A stretch of DNA of 39,064 nucleotides from Paraburkholderia tropica (GCF_914484835.1 NZ_CAJZAR010000055.1:1-39064), one strand, 5' to 3'; numbered from the stretch's first letter, positions 1 through 8,137 are shown. Translations and numbers: made by a program. The notes: a model not told the origin generated them from the sequence alone.

Positions 1-829
1 CATCGCGGCGCGCGCGCGCCAGATTTTCGACCGTGCCGGGCAGCGCATCACCCAGCGCACGCTGCGCATCGGCGTGTCGGCGCGCATCTTTCACCCCGAG
101 CCGGGCGCGCAGGGTTTGCGCGGCAAGACGCTGCAATATCTGGAGGAATCGATCGCGCACTGGGTCATGTCGCGCGACGTGATCGTCTTCATGATTCCGA
201 CGGTCGGCCATCAGGGCATGCTGCATCCGAGCAATATTCGTCTGCGCGATTACGCGAAGCATCTCGACGGCCTGCTGCTGCAAGGCGGCGCCGACGTCTC
301 GCCGCAGACCTACGCCGAAACCGCCGCACGCCCCGAATGGCCCGGCGACCGCGTGCGCGACATGTACGAGCTGGAACTGCTGCACGAGTTCATCGAGTCG
401 GGCAAGCCGGTGCTCGGCGTGTGCCGCGGCTGCCAGCTGATCAACGTGGCGTTCGGCGGCACGCTGTACCAGGACATCGCCACCGACGTGCCGACTGCGG
501 GCGTGCACGTGAGCGAGCACTACGATCAGCATCGGCACGCGATCACGTTCCCCGAGGGCTCGTCGCTCGCGAGCATGTTCCCGGGCCGCCGCGAGGCCGT
601 CGTGAACTCGATCCATCACCAGGCGGTGCGCTCGCTGGGCCGCGATCTCACGGTCGAGGCCGTGTCGGCCGGCGACGGGCTGATCGAAGCGGTGCGCTAT
701 CGCCGTTCGCCGTTCGTGGTGGGCGTGCAGTGGCACCCCGAATTCCATCGCGCGGGCGGCGCGGAGCTGCTCGACTGCACGCCGCTGCTCGATGCGTTCC
801 TGCGGGCGGCGCGCGAGACGCGGTTCTGA
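1..829 (+). CDS. Glutamine amidotransferase class I / gamma-glutamyl-GABA hydrolase family (peptidase C26), 5' end outside window
   Basis: PuuD-like hydrolase expected to cleave a gamma-glutamyl amide such as gamma-glutamyl-GABA in the cytoplasm. Counting from the GTG at 74, the nucleophile is C117 in GVCRGCQLINVAFGG, and the partner His-Glu lies in QWHPEF near the C-terminus; the oxyanion-side motif LLLQGGADVSP is at about 67-77. The frame stays open from base 2 to 74 (ending ITQRTLRIGVSARIF), and LRIGVSARIFHPEPG looks like continuous family sequence, so the real start is probably upstream of the window. A strong terminator follows at 876-906. The family is clear; the substrate is not, because the neighbours that would show a putrescine pathway are outside the window. 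Confidence 0.88.
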   Translation, partial: IAARARQIFDRAGQRITQRTLRIGVSARIFHPEPGAQGLRGKTLQYLEESIAHWVMSRDVIVFMIPTVGHQGMLHPSNIRLRDYAKHLDGLLLQGGADVSPQTYAETAARPEWPGDRVRDMYELELLHEFIESGKPVLGVCRGCQLINVAFGGTLYQDIATDVPTAGVHVSEHYDQHRHAITFPEGSSLASMFPGRREAVVNSIHHQAVRSLGRDLTVEAVSAGDGLIEAVRYRRSPFVVGVQWHPEFHRAGGAELLDCTPLLDAFLRAARETRF

Positions 830-875
830 TCCGCAGGTCTTGACGCGCGGGCCGGTGCACGCCGCGCGATCCAGC

Positions 876-906
876 AAAAAGGGGCGAGATGTTCGCCCCT
901 TTTTTC
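876..906 (+). terminator. Rho-independent terminator after the amidotransferase gene
   Basis: AAAGGGGCGA and TCGCCCCTTT pair around a short GATGT loop and run into TTTTTT. The A-run on the left makes it potentially active in both directions. Confidence 0.88.
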
Positions 907-1061
907 TTGCCGGTTAGCGGACCGCGATTCCTGCAACGGGGGCAGTGATTTCAGATAAGCGTCGGATGGATTCTTCGGTTATCCGAATTTAATACCGTTT
1001 TTGAGATTTTCGGGCGGCGATAATAAGCGGTTACGAGGAATCCACAACGGAACAGGCAGTC

Positions 1062-1784
1062 ATGAAGCAAACCCTTCCCGTGCGCCGCGCCTTGCTGGCT
1101 GCCGCAGCCATTCTGTCGATGCAGCATGGTGCGGCCGCGTGGGCCGGCGCGCCTGCGAGCGAAGCCGTGCCGGTCGCCGGCAGCCGTCCGTCGCTCGACA
1201 GCCTGACCCCGCAGCCCGCCGACGCACTGCCGGCCGCGGGTATCGTCGACGATCAGGCAACGGTGGGCGCCACGCAGGGCGACGTCGCCACGCTGATGCA
1301 GCTGATCCACGATCAGCAGCTCGTTGAAATGCGCACGACCTACAACGCCAGCTACGGCGCGAGCCTGTTTTTCTATCCGCCGGAGATGACGTATTACATC
1401 GTGCTGTTCCAGGACAAGCATTTCTGGCGCGTGATCCGTTCGCAGGACGAAACTCGAGCGGAAGCGATCTATGGGAACTTCGCGCAGCAGACGCAGCGTC
1501 TTTCGGACGTGGAAATCCGCCGCACGCAACTCGAGGCGCAGAAGGCGTTCATCGAGCGTGTGATCGCCATCAACGAAGATCGCGCGCGCCGTTTGCAGGC
1601 CGACCTCGACGTGGCACGCACGCAGCAGGCGCGCGTGGACGATTATCAGCGTCAGATGCAGGTCGACGCGCGCTCGCTCAACGCGCAGAAGGTGCAGGCG
1701 CAAACGCAGTTGCGCACGTTGCAGAATCAGGTGGATCAGTTGCAGCGCGAGACGGAAATGGGCTTGCCGGGATCGCGGCGATAG
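1062..1784 (+). CDS. Secreted coiled-coil protein, DUF2968-type
   Basis: 240-residue protein with a signal peptide (MKQTLPVRRALLAAAAILS, likely cut after about residue 28, AWA|GA). After a Pro/Ala-rich linker comes a compact domain at about 83-140 (QLVEMRTTYNASYGASLFF, then FWRVIRSQDE) and a long Gln/Arg/Glu-rich helix at about 140-235 with coiled-coil character. This layout matches what I recall of the DUF2968 family in Burkholderia; the function is unknown. It probably acts in the periplasm. The ATG follows an unremarkable leader and the gene stands alone between two terminators, so it is likely monocistronic. Confidence 0.75.
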   Translation: MKQTLPVRRALLAAAAILSMQHGAAAWAGAPASEAVPVAGSRPSLDSLTPQPADALPAAGIVDDQATVGATQGDVATLMQLIHDQQLVEMRTTYNASYGASLFFYPPEMTYYIVLFQDKHFWRVIRSQDETRAEAIYGNFAQQTQRLSDVEIRRTQLEAQKAFIERVIAINEDRARRLQADLDVARTQQARVDDYQRQMQVDARSLNAQKVQAQTQLRTLQNQVDQLQRETEMGLPGSRR

Positions 1785-1812
1785 CCGTTGGTCGCGCGAA
1801 GGCGGCAGGAAG

Positions 1813-1845
1813 AAAAAAGCCCGGCAGATTGCCGGGCTTTTTGTT
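1813..1845. terminator. Bidirectional rho-independent terminator between convergent genes
   Basis: AAAAAAGCCCGGCA, loop GAT, TGCCGGGCTTTTT. It lies between the stop of the DUF2968 gene and the end of the leftward membrane-protein gene, and has A- and T-tracts on both sides, so it can serve both. Confidence 0.88.
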
Positions 1846-1878
1846 TGGGGCGCCTGAACCGTGGCGCAGGTCCCGCGC

Positions 1879-3174
1879 TTATTTCGAGAAGCGGTCCGGG
1901 ACTTCGGTCACACGGCGCTGCGAAACGTGGCTGACCCATTCCGTGCCGTCCGCCGATGTCGATGCGCGGCTGGCCGATTGCGGCGCGGCGTGCGTCACGG
2001 CGTACGTGGTCACCGATGCGTAGTCGTCGGCTGCTTCGACGCTGTGCTGGCGCGGGGAATACATTTCGGCGGTCGAGTACGCGCCATGCGCGCGGCGTGT
2101 CACGGCGAGCGGTGCGCTGTGCTGCGGCGCGAACTCGTGCGCCGCGTGGCGGCTGGTGTTGCCGCGTGCGGTTTGCGTGCGGGTTTCGCGCGTTTCGCTT
2201 GACGCGGCCGATGCGTGACGCGCCTTCGCCTTGCTGGCTGCGCGGCTGGCAGGCTCGGCCTTGGGCGCGAGCGTGGCGCGCATCGGGGTGTTCGGGTTGG
2301 AGGCCGCCGCGTAGTCGTGCCGTTCGACGCGCAGGGGCGCAGCCTTGGGCGTGCGAAGGGATGCGGCAGGCGTGGCAGATTCAGCGGGCTTCACGTTGGC
2401 GGGCAGGGCGGATCGTGCCGCTGCTGAGGTTGCTGCCGTAGTCGCAGCCGCGCCAGGCTGTTGCGCCACCACGGTGGCCCCGATCGCCACACCCGTTTCC
2501 ACTGGCTTACGCGGGGTGCTCGTGGCTGCGGCGTCGGTCGCCGGCGTGCCGCGCGCGATGTGCGGTGCACTCGCAACGACGCTGCCCGAATAGCTCAGAT
2601 CATGCGACGCGCGCGCTTCGGCCAGACGTTGCGACGCCGAGGCGTCCTGGTTGACCGGCGCTTTGGACGCCGCCTCGGGCGTGCGTTTGCTTTCTCCGAC
2701 CTGCACATGACTGGCGACGATCCACGCAAGCAGCGCCGCGCCGCCGATGCCGACCGCGCTGGCCGTGAGCTTGTGATTGCGCGGCGGCGTGCGCTCGACG
2801 GGCGCGCTGTCTGCCGCCACCGAAGCCGATGATGCCGACGCCGCACCCGCCGCCTTGCGCTGCAACGACGCGGCAGCCGCCCGCTGCGCCTGCGCGACAT
2901 CCAGCTTCGCGCCGACGGGCGCAGCGGCCGGGCGCGGCGTTTCGGACCGTGTGCGGCGCCCGGACTCCCAGCGACAGACTTTGCGGAACGCTTCGGCGCT
3001 CAGGCAGACCGTGCGCAGCAGGGCGGCGTATAGCGCATGAAGTTCGGTGCGCAGGCTGAAGTGCGGCGGGATCAACGCCCACTCGCGGCCGAACGGCGGC
3101 GGGACGCGGTCGAGGGGGCGCATGTGCGGCAGGGCCAGTGCGCCTTCGACTTGAACTAACGGATAAGTTGACAT
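1879..3174 (-). CDS. Ala-rich single-pass membrane protein of unknown function
   Basis: 431 residues from the ATG at 3174 (MSTYPLVQVEG). A further in-frame extension to 3210 begins MPHPPCRC and looks like leader, so I prefer 3174. An N-terminal globular part (1-75, with FSLRTELHALYAALL and FRKVCRWESG) is followed by an Ala/Ser-rich linker, one membrane segment at about 135-157 (TASAVGIGGAALLAWIVAS), then about 270 low-complexity Ala/Ser/Thr/Arg residues ending in an ordered-looking tail, EWVSHVSQRRVTEVPDRFSK. It contains no motif I recognise. The topology suggests a cytoplasmic N-terminal domain and a periplasmic disordered stalk. The frame has the codon bias expected of this genome. A promoter with repeats lies upstream at 3238-3275. 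Confidence 0.65.
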   Translation of the reverse strand: MSTYPLVQVEGALALPHMRPLDRVPPPFGREWALIPPHFSLRTELHALYAALLRTVCLSAEAFRKVCRWESGRRTRSETPRPAAAPVGAKLDVAQAQRAAAASLQRKAAGAASASSASVAADSAPVERTPPRNHKLTASAVGIGGAALLAWIVASHVQVGESKRTPEAASKAPVNQDASASQRLAEARASHDLSYSGSVVASAPHIARGTPATDAAATSTPRKPVETGVAIGATVVAQQPGAAATTAATSAAARSALPANVKPAESATPAASLRTPKAAPLRVERHDYAAASNPNTPMRATLAPKAEPASRAASKAKARHASAASSETRETRTQTARGNTSRHAAHEFAPQHSAPLAVTRRAHGAYSTAEMYSPRQHSVEAADDYASVTTYAVTHAAPQSASRASTSADGTEWVSHVSQRRVTEVPDRFSK

Positions 3175-3237
3175 GAGTCTCTCGCTGCATCGGCAAGGCG
3201 GGTGAGGCATGCCCTGATGGACGAAGCGCGCACGACT

Positions 3238-3275
3238 AGCTGGCCATTGAGCTGGCCAACGCGCGCCGGATTATA
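3238..3275 (-). promoter_or_regulatory. Putative promoter with direct-repeat operator for the membrane-protein gene
   Basis: On the minus strand a perfect TATAAT lies at 3275-3270, about 100 bases before the start codon; I see no good -35 hexamer at the normal distance. Just downstream are two copies of AGCTGGCCA (plus-strand reading, 3238-3246 and 3250-3258) with a 12-base period; each contains the palindrome TGGCCA. This is where a repressor or activator could bind. No regulator is identified. Confidence 0.35.
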
Positions 3276-3385
3276 GAAATGGATTCTTAATCATGCGAGC
3301 GAGACTACCGATGGTCTATCGGATAGGTCTGAAAAAACGAAGCCGACCCCACCACGACCCCACCAGGCCGTGACCAGCGCGCCGC

Positions 3386-3955
3386 TTATTTGCGCGCGTC
3401 GAGCCGATAGACGTAGCGCAGCGCCGTGATGTCGACGCCGCCCATGTGGTCGGGTTCGGCGCCCGAGTATTCCCAGCCCTGGCGTTCGTAGAACGCGATC
3501 GCGGGCGCGTTGCCGTCGAGCACATACAGATAGAGCTGCGATTCGCCTTGTCCGCGGGCCCAGCGCTGCGCCGCCTCCATGAGCGTCTTGCCCACGCCGA
3601 TGCCCTGGTGCGCCGGCAGCGCGTGCAGATTGTCGAGCAGCACGCCCCACGGCGATTCGGGCTGGCGCTCGACGCAGACGAATCCCGCAGGCGTGCGGAC
3701 CGCGTCATCGGCTTGGGTCTCGCTGTTCGAGTCGGCTTCGAGTTCGGCGATCAGCACGAGCCGGCGTTCCGCGCCGGGCGCTTCCATGCGCGCGCGCCAC
3801 TAAGCGGCGCGCTCGGCGCCCACCTCCCGGTCGAGAAAGGCGGCGGGCAGCAGGCCGCGATACGTCGCTTGCCAACTGGCGGCGTGCATGGCGGCGAGCA
3901 GGTCGGCATCGGCGGTGGTGGCCGGGCGCAGGATCAGGGGAGCGGCGATGGGCAT
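3386..3955 (-). pseudogene. GNAT family N-acetyltransferase, interrupted by an in-frame TAG
   Basis: Read from ATG 3955, MPIAAPLILRPATTADADLL begins a typical acetyl-CoA-dependent GNAT. The frame runs to REVGAERAA and meets TAG at 3802-3800. It continues without shift as WRARMEAPGAERRLVLIAEL and then the acetyl-CoA loop HQGIGVGKTLMEAAQ and C-terminal IAFYERQGWEYSGAEPDHMG, stopping at 3386. Without the stop it would be 189 residues, a normal GNAT length. The interrupted position falls where family members often have an aromatic residue (Y-W-R), consistent with a TAC/TAT to TAG change. ATG 3787 lies just after the stop, but a protein from there would lack beta1-alpha2. This is probably a broken gene; a sequencing error is the main alternative. 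Confidence 0.8.
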
Positions 3956-4342
3956 GCGAGGTGTCGGCGGCAAGTGCGGGCGGCGTGGGACGGGCGGCGG
4001 CGATCGGAGCGGGCGCAAGCGCTGTGCAGGCGTGCGCTCAGCATCGCTCCGCCGCATCGGTCCACTATTGTGCACGATAGGCCAGCGCGTGCCGCCTTCA
4101 AAGCGCATGAAGCGAAAGCGTAATGAAATAATTGAATGGCTTTAGAAATAAATGCGAGACGTTGGCGCACGTTGCGTGTGGGTTGTGAGGTTTTCCCCGA
4201 TATATGCTCATCCGGGCCAGCCGGATAATGAGCGCCCGTCGGCGGAGCGCCCGTCGGCGCGTGCGCATCGGCGCCCATCGTTACCAGGTTGTCGCCAGGT
4301 CGTTGCCGGGCCGCCGTCCGGCTGTCTCTCTACGAGAACGTC
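3956..4342. other. 387-base intergenic region between divergent GNAT and citrate-type transporter genes
   Basis: I see no convincing gene here. It holds an A/T-rich patch at about 4118-4155, an imperfect palindrome CTCATCCGG-N5-CCGGATAATGAG at 4208-4229 and following bases, and a perfect tandem duplication of the 15-mer GAGCGCCCGTCGGCG at 4230-4259. It should contain the promoter of the transporter gene, but no clear -35/-10 pair can be chosen. Confidence 0.5.
4230..4259 (+). repeat. Perfect tandem 15-bp repeat (two copies) upstream of the transporter gene
   Basis: GAGCGCCCGTCGGCG occurs at 4230-4244 and immediately again at 4245-4259, about 85 bases before the transporter start and directly after the imperfect palindrome. 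It could be a regulator site or a recent slippage duplication. Confidence 0.8.
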
Positions 4343-5638
4343 ATGTCTACCGCGTCCCACGCCGTATCGAGCGAATCGAAATTCAGGACCGTTTTCCGCG
4401 TGACGAGCGGCAACTTCCTGGAAATGTACGACTTCATGGTCTACGGCTACTACGCTTCGGCGATCGCCCGGACCTACTTCCCCAGCAACGACGCCTTCGC
4501 CTCCCTGATGCTCTCGCTGTCCGTGTTCGGCGCGGGCTTTCTGGTGCGGCCGCTCGGCGCGATCATCCTCGGCGCGTACATCGACCATCATGGCCGCCGC
4601 AAAGGCCTGATTCTGACGCTCGGCCTGATGGCGCTCGGCACGCTCGCGGTCGCGGTCGTGCCCGGCTACGCGACGATCGGTTTTCTCGCGCCCGTGTTCG
4701 TGCTGCTCGGGCGTCTGCTGCAAGGCTTCTCGGCGGGCGTGGAACTGGGCGGCGTCTCGGTCTATCTCTCCGAGATCGCGACGAAGGGCAACAAGGGCTT
4801 TTACGTGGCGTGGCAGTCGGGCAGCCAGCAAGTGGCCGTGGTGTTCGCGGCGCTGCTCGGCGTGCTGCTGCATCGCATCCTGCCGGTCGAGGACATGACG
4901 GCGTGGGGCTGGCGCGTGCCGTTCATCATCGGCTGCTGCATTGTGCCGTTCCTGTTCTTCATCCGCCGCTCGCTGCAGGAAACCGAGGAGTTCGCGAAGA
5001 AGAAGCATCGTCCGTCGATCCGCGAAATCATGGCGTCGATGATGCAGAACTGGGGCATCGTGCTCGGCGGCATGGGCATGGTCATCATGACGACGGTGTC
5101 GTTCTACATGATCACCGCCTATACGCCGACGTTCGGCAAGGAAGTGCTCAAGCTCGGCGAACTCGATACGCTCGTCGTCACGGTCTGCATCGGCTTGTCT
5201 AATCTGTTCTGGCTGCCGGTGTCGGGCGCGATTTCGGACCGCGTCGGCCGCCGTCCGGTGCTGCTGACCTTCACGGTGCTGACCATTCTCACCTCGTATC
5301 CGGCCGTGCAATGGCTGGTCGCCGATCCGTCGTTCGGCCGTCTGCTGACGGTCGAGTTGTGGCTCTCGTTCCTGTTCGGCTGCTACAACGGCGCGATGGT
5401 CGTGGCGCTGACCGAAATCATGCCCGCCGATGTGCGCACGGCCGGTTTCTCGCTCGCCTACAGTCTCGCGACGACGATCGGCGGTTTCACGCCCGCGATC
5501 TCGACCTACCTGATTCACGCGAGCGGCAACAAGGCCGCGCCGGGCGCGTGGATGGGCGTCGCGGGCATTTGCGGTTTGATCGCGACGCTCGTGCTCTATC
5601 GCACGTCGGCGGCGCGCAATCAGTACAAGGCCGTTTGA
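4343..5638 (+). CDS. MFS tricarboxylate:H+ symporter (CitA/TcuC-like)
   Basis: 431-residue major facilitator of the metabolite:H+ symporter type, predicted to import citrate or tricarballylate with protons across the inner membrane. It begins near FRVTSGNFLEMYDFMVYGYY and carries the loop 2-3 signature DHHGRRKG, the long motif LLQGFSAGVELGGVSVYLSE, EWGWR-type WGWRVPFIIG, and the second-half motif SDRVGRRPV; about 12 membrane segments are visible. These stretches closely resemble the citrate carrier CitA. ATG 4343 is chosen because GAGAA lies just upstream and the sequence then begins as in relatives; the frame also opens at a TTG at 4289. No tctt/citrate lyase or tcuA/B genes are adjacent, so the substrate within tricarboxylates is uncertain. 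Confidence 0.88.
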   Translation: MSTASHAVSSESKFRTVFRVTSGNFLEMYDFMVYGYYASAIARTYFPSNDAFASLMLSLSVFGAGFLVRPLGAIILGAYIDHHGRRKGLILTLGLMALGTLAVAVVPGYATIGFLAPVFVLLGRLLQGFSAGVELGGVSVYLSEIATKGNKGFYVAWQSGSQQVAVVFAALLGVLLHRILPVEDMTAWGWRVPFIIGCCIVPFLFFIRRSLQETEEFAKKKHRPSIREIMASMMQNWGIVLGGMGMVIMTTVSFYMITAYTPTFGKEVLKLGELDTLVVTVCIGLSNLFWLPVSGAISDRVGRRPVLLTFTVLTILTSYPAVQWLVADPSFGRLLTVELWLSFLFGCYNGAMVVALTEIMPADVRTAGFSLAYSLATTIGGFTPAISTYLIHASGNKAAPGAWMGVAGICGLIATLVLYRTSAARNQYKAV

Positions 5639-5660
5639 CGCATCGCGTCGCTGGCCGCAC

Positions 5661-5688
5661 AAAAAACCCCGCAAATGCGGGGTTTTTT
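5661..5688. terminator. Bidirectional rho-independent terminator
   Basis: AAAAAACCCCGCA, AA, TGCGGGGTTTTTT, placed between the rightward transporter gene and the leftward TPR-glycosyltransferase gene. It is symmetrical enough to end both. Confidence 0.9.
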
Positions 5689-5721
5689 ATTGCCTGCGCG
5701 GCGCGGGCCGCGATACCTGCG

Positions 5722-7632
5722 TCAGCCTTCGCGCAACGCGTGCGCGACGCTCGCGACCACGGCGTCCCAGTCGCCCGGGCGCGGCTGGCGCACGAGGCGC
5801 GCGCGCGGATACCACGGGCTCGTGTCGGTGCCGGTGAACCAGCGCCAGTCGGCGGCGAACGGCAGCATGAGCCAGAGCTTCGCGCCCAGCGCGCCCGCGA
5901 GGTGGGCGATCGACGTGTCGATGGAGACCACGGCGTCGAGGCGTTCGATCACGGCGGCGGTATCGGCGAAATCGTCGAGCTTGTCGCCGAGCCGATGGAT
6001 CGTGCGCGCGCGCGGATGGGCGTCGAGCGCGGCGTGTTCGGCGGCGCTCAGATCCGGTTGCAGCACGATCCAGTCGATGCCGTCGAGCGCGAACAGCGGA
6101 TCGAGCGCGGCGAGCGGCAGCGCGCGGTTTTCCTGCTTTTGGATCCGGCCCGACCAGGCGAGGCCGATCTTGCGCCGCGCCTGGCCGCCGAGCGAGCCGC
6201 GCCATTTGCGCCGGTAGGCGGCGGGCACGCTCAGATACGACGGGGCGGCGGGCAGCGTGTCGGGCGTGGTGCCGAGCGCGAGCGGCAGCGACAGCAGCGG
6301 AATGTGCAAGTCGGCGTCGATGCTCGCGCGCGGCGCGCCTTGCGGGATCAGTGCGACGCGCGCGGCTTCGGCGGCGGGCGCGATCAGCGGAATCAGCGGC
6401 GCCTGTACTTCGAGCACGACGCGCGCGCCGCTTTGCTGCGCGCGCGCCGCGATCTGGGGCGCGAAGCGCACGAACTGGAGCGTGTCGCCGAAACCTTGCT
6501 CGGCCTGGATCAGCAGCGTGCGGCCCGCGAGCGGCTCGCCGCACCAGCGCGGCAGCGCGCCGGGCAGGGCGTCCGCCGACAACGCGACGGGCGTCCCGCG
6601 CGCGGCCGTTTCGTCGCGAAAAGCCGGATCGAGCCGCCATTCGTATTCGGGCAGGCCGCGCCGGAAGTCGCCGAGCGTGAGCCAGGTCAGCGCGCGGTTC
6701 AGGTGCGCGGCGGCCAGCTCCGGGCGCACGCGCAGCGCTTCGTCGAAGGCGCGCAGGGCGGCGGCGTGGCGGCCGAGCGCGTGATGCGCGTTGCCGAGCG
6801 CGAGCCAGGCAAGTGCGAACTTCGGATCGAAGCCGATCGCGCGTTCATAGGGACCGATCGCTTCGGCGTAACGCCCCTGCGCCGCGAGCGCATTGCCGAG
6901 TCCGAACAGCGCGGGCGGGAACTGCGGCTGTAGCGCCAGCGCCGCCTCGAATCCGGCGACGGCCTGGGCGTGGTAGCCGGTGGCGTCGAGCGTATTGGCC
7001 AGATTGAAGTGCGCCGCGACGAAGCGCGGCTCGCGCCGCAGCGCCTTCTGAAAGTGCTCGACCGCGCCCGCGCTGTCGCCGAGCGCGTTCAGCGCCATGC
7101 CGAGGTTGTTGTGCGCCCCTGCGTGGCCGGGGCGGATCTTGAGCGCGCGGCGGAAGGCTTCGGCGGCTTCGGCGTGGTGGCCGAGCGCGTGCAGCGCGTT
7201 GCCGAGGTTGTTGTGCGACGAGGCGTCGCCGGGCTGAAGGCGCACGGCGTGGCCGAACGCGTACATCGCGTCTTCGTGGCGGCCGATCGACGCGTAGGCG
7301 TTGCCGAGGTTGTAGTGCGCGAGCGCGAAGGCGGGCGCGAGCGTGAGCGCGTTGCGAAAGCGCTCGATCGCGCCCTCCAGCTCGCCGAGCGCCTTGAGCG
7401 CGTTGCCGAGGTTCAGCTGGAGCGCGGCGTCTTCGGGACGCAGCTCGACCGCGCGGCGAACGAGGTCCGCCGCTTCGGCGTGCTGGCCCTGTTGATGCCG
7501 CAGCACGCCGAGCAGATGCAGCGCATCGACGTGCACGGGATCGGCGGCGAGCGTCGCGCGGTAACCGCGCTCGGCATCAGCCAGCCGGCCGTCGCGATGT
7601 GCGGCGTACGCGCGGACAAAGACCTGTTCCAT
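5722..7632 (-). CDS. TPR-repeat protein with C-terminal GT9-like glycosyltransferase domain
   Basis: 636 residues from ATG 7632 (MEQVFVRAYAAHRDGRLADA); an earlier in-frame start at 7680 adds 16 unlikely residues. The first ~335 residues are about ten tetratricopeptide repeats, several almost the same (NNLGNALHALG, NNLGMALNALG, YNLGNAYASIG). The rest has glycosyltransferase-9/heptosyltransferase-like elements: LIQAEQGFGDTLQFVRF, KIGLAWSGRIQKQENR, and the donor-side signature VSIDTSIAHLAGALG then LPFAADWRWFTGTDTSPWYP. Proteins of this layout are common in beta-proteobacteria and are thought to glycosylate proteins or glycans; the acceptor is unknown. No flagellin or LPS genes lie next to it. 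It has no signal peptide, so it is probably cytoplasmic. Confidence 0.85.
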   Translation of the reverse strand: MEQVFVRAYAAHRDGRLADAERGYRATLAADPVHVDALHLLGVLRHQQGQHAEAADLVRRAVELRPEDAALQLNLGNALKALGELEGAIERFRNALTLAPAFALAHYNLGNAYASIGRHEDAMYAFGHAVRLQPGDASSHNNLGNALHALGHHAEAAEAFRRALKIRPGHAGAHNNLGMALNALGDSAGAVEHFQKALRREPRFVAAHFNLANTLDATGYHAQAVAGFEAALALQPQFPPALFGLGNALAAQGRYAEAIGPYERAIGFDPKFALAWLALGNAHHALGRHAAALRAFDEALRVRPELAAAHLNRALTWLTLGDFRRGLPEYEWRLDPAFRDETAARGTPVALSADALPGALPRWCGEPLAGRTLLIQAEQGFGDTLQFVRFAPQIAARAQQSGARVVLEVQAPLIPLIAPAAEAARVALIPQGAPRASIDADLHIPLLSLPLALGTTPDTLPAAPSYLSVPAAYRRKWRGSLGGQARRKIGLAWSGRIQKQENRALPLAALDPLFALDGIDWIVLQPDLSAAEHAALDAHPRARTIHRLGDKLDDFADTAAVIERLDAVVSIDTSIAHLAGALGAKLWLMLPFAADWRWFTGTDTSPWYPRARLVRQPRPGDWDAVVASVAHALREG

Positions 7633-7742
7633 GAACCAGTGGCGAGACGTATAGAAAACGAACCCGCCATTTTCCCACACTCGGGGGAGGCTACCGCGAA
7701 GTTGAAAGGTAACGTTGCGGTTTTATCGCATCGCGCCTAACG

Positions 7743-7760
7743 TATGAATGACGGTTCATA
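7743..7760. promoter_or_regulatory. SmtB/ArsR-type operator over the start of the regulator gene
   Basis: TATGAA-TGACGG-TTCATA is a perfect inverted repeat (7743-7760). It has the TGAA-N6-TTCA core typical of SmtB, CzrA and related zinc-sensor operators. It overlaps the two upstream candidate start codons (7748 and 7760), as expected for autorepression by blocking transcription start. A possible promoter, TTGAAA at 7702-7707 and TATCGC at 7724-7729 (16-base spacing), lies just before it. Confidence 0.65.
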
Positions 7761-8137
7761 TGTTGCGGATCCTGACCATGCCGACGTTTTCCGCCGAATT
7801 TCGCGGCGAATTTTCCACCGAATTTTCCACCGACGAGCGGGTCGCGCCGCTCGCCGATCTGTTCCGCCTGCTGGGCGATCCGACGCGCCTGAAGATCGTG
7901 CTGCTCTGCGTGGCGGGACGCCGTGCCGTGGGCGCGATCGCCGATGCGCTCGGGCTTTCGCCATCGCTCGTCAGCCATCATCTGCGGCGCTTGCGCGCGG
8001 CGCGCATCGTGCGGGCCGAGCGCGAGGGCAAGCAGGTGTTCTACGCTGCCGCCGACGCGCATATCGGCGCGATGCTGGCGGGCATGCTGGCGCATGTGGC
8101 CGAACCGGTCTCGGCCGGGCAGGAGCATGGGCGATGA
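7748..8137 (+). CDS. ArsR/SmtB-family metal-sensing repressor with a zinc-type alpha5 site
   Basis: 129 residues (119 if ATG 7778 is used). Winged-helix repressor predicted to release DNA when it binds metal. The core reads ADLFRLLGDPTRLKIVLLC, then the recognition helix SPSLVSHHLRRLRAARIV and wing EREGKQVFYA. D103, H105, H116 and E119 (ADAHIGAMLAGMLAHVAEP) reproduce the spacing of the SmtB alpha5 zinc ligands (D-x-H, 11 residues on H, then three on E). The arsenic-type CxCxxC in alpha3 is missing. Sensing of zinc, or perhaps cobalt, is therefore inferred. The N-terminus carries a 12-base tandem repeat. The stop overlaps the start of the exporter gene by four bases (ATGA), so they form one operon under the operator at 7743-7760. 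Confidence 0.85.
   Translation: MTVHMLRILTMPTFSAEFRGEFSTEFSTDERVAPLADLFRLLGDPTRLKIVLLCVAGRRAVGAIADALGLSPSLVSHHLRRLRAARIVRAEREGKQVFYAAADAHIGAMLAGMLAHVAEPVSAGQEHGR

Noticed and set aside
4208..5674. Long open frame on the minus strand opposite the transporter gene.
   Set aside because: Arg/His/Asp-rich composition typical of an antisense frame in GC-rich DNA; no motifs.
7744..8133. The frame of the metal exporter stays open from ATG 7744 through the whole regulator gene, suggesting a fusion.
   Set aside because: The translation of 7744-8133 is Arg/Ala-rich out-of-frame sequence, while the regulator frame has all ArsR motifs; the ATGA overlap fits two genes.
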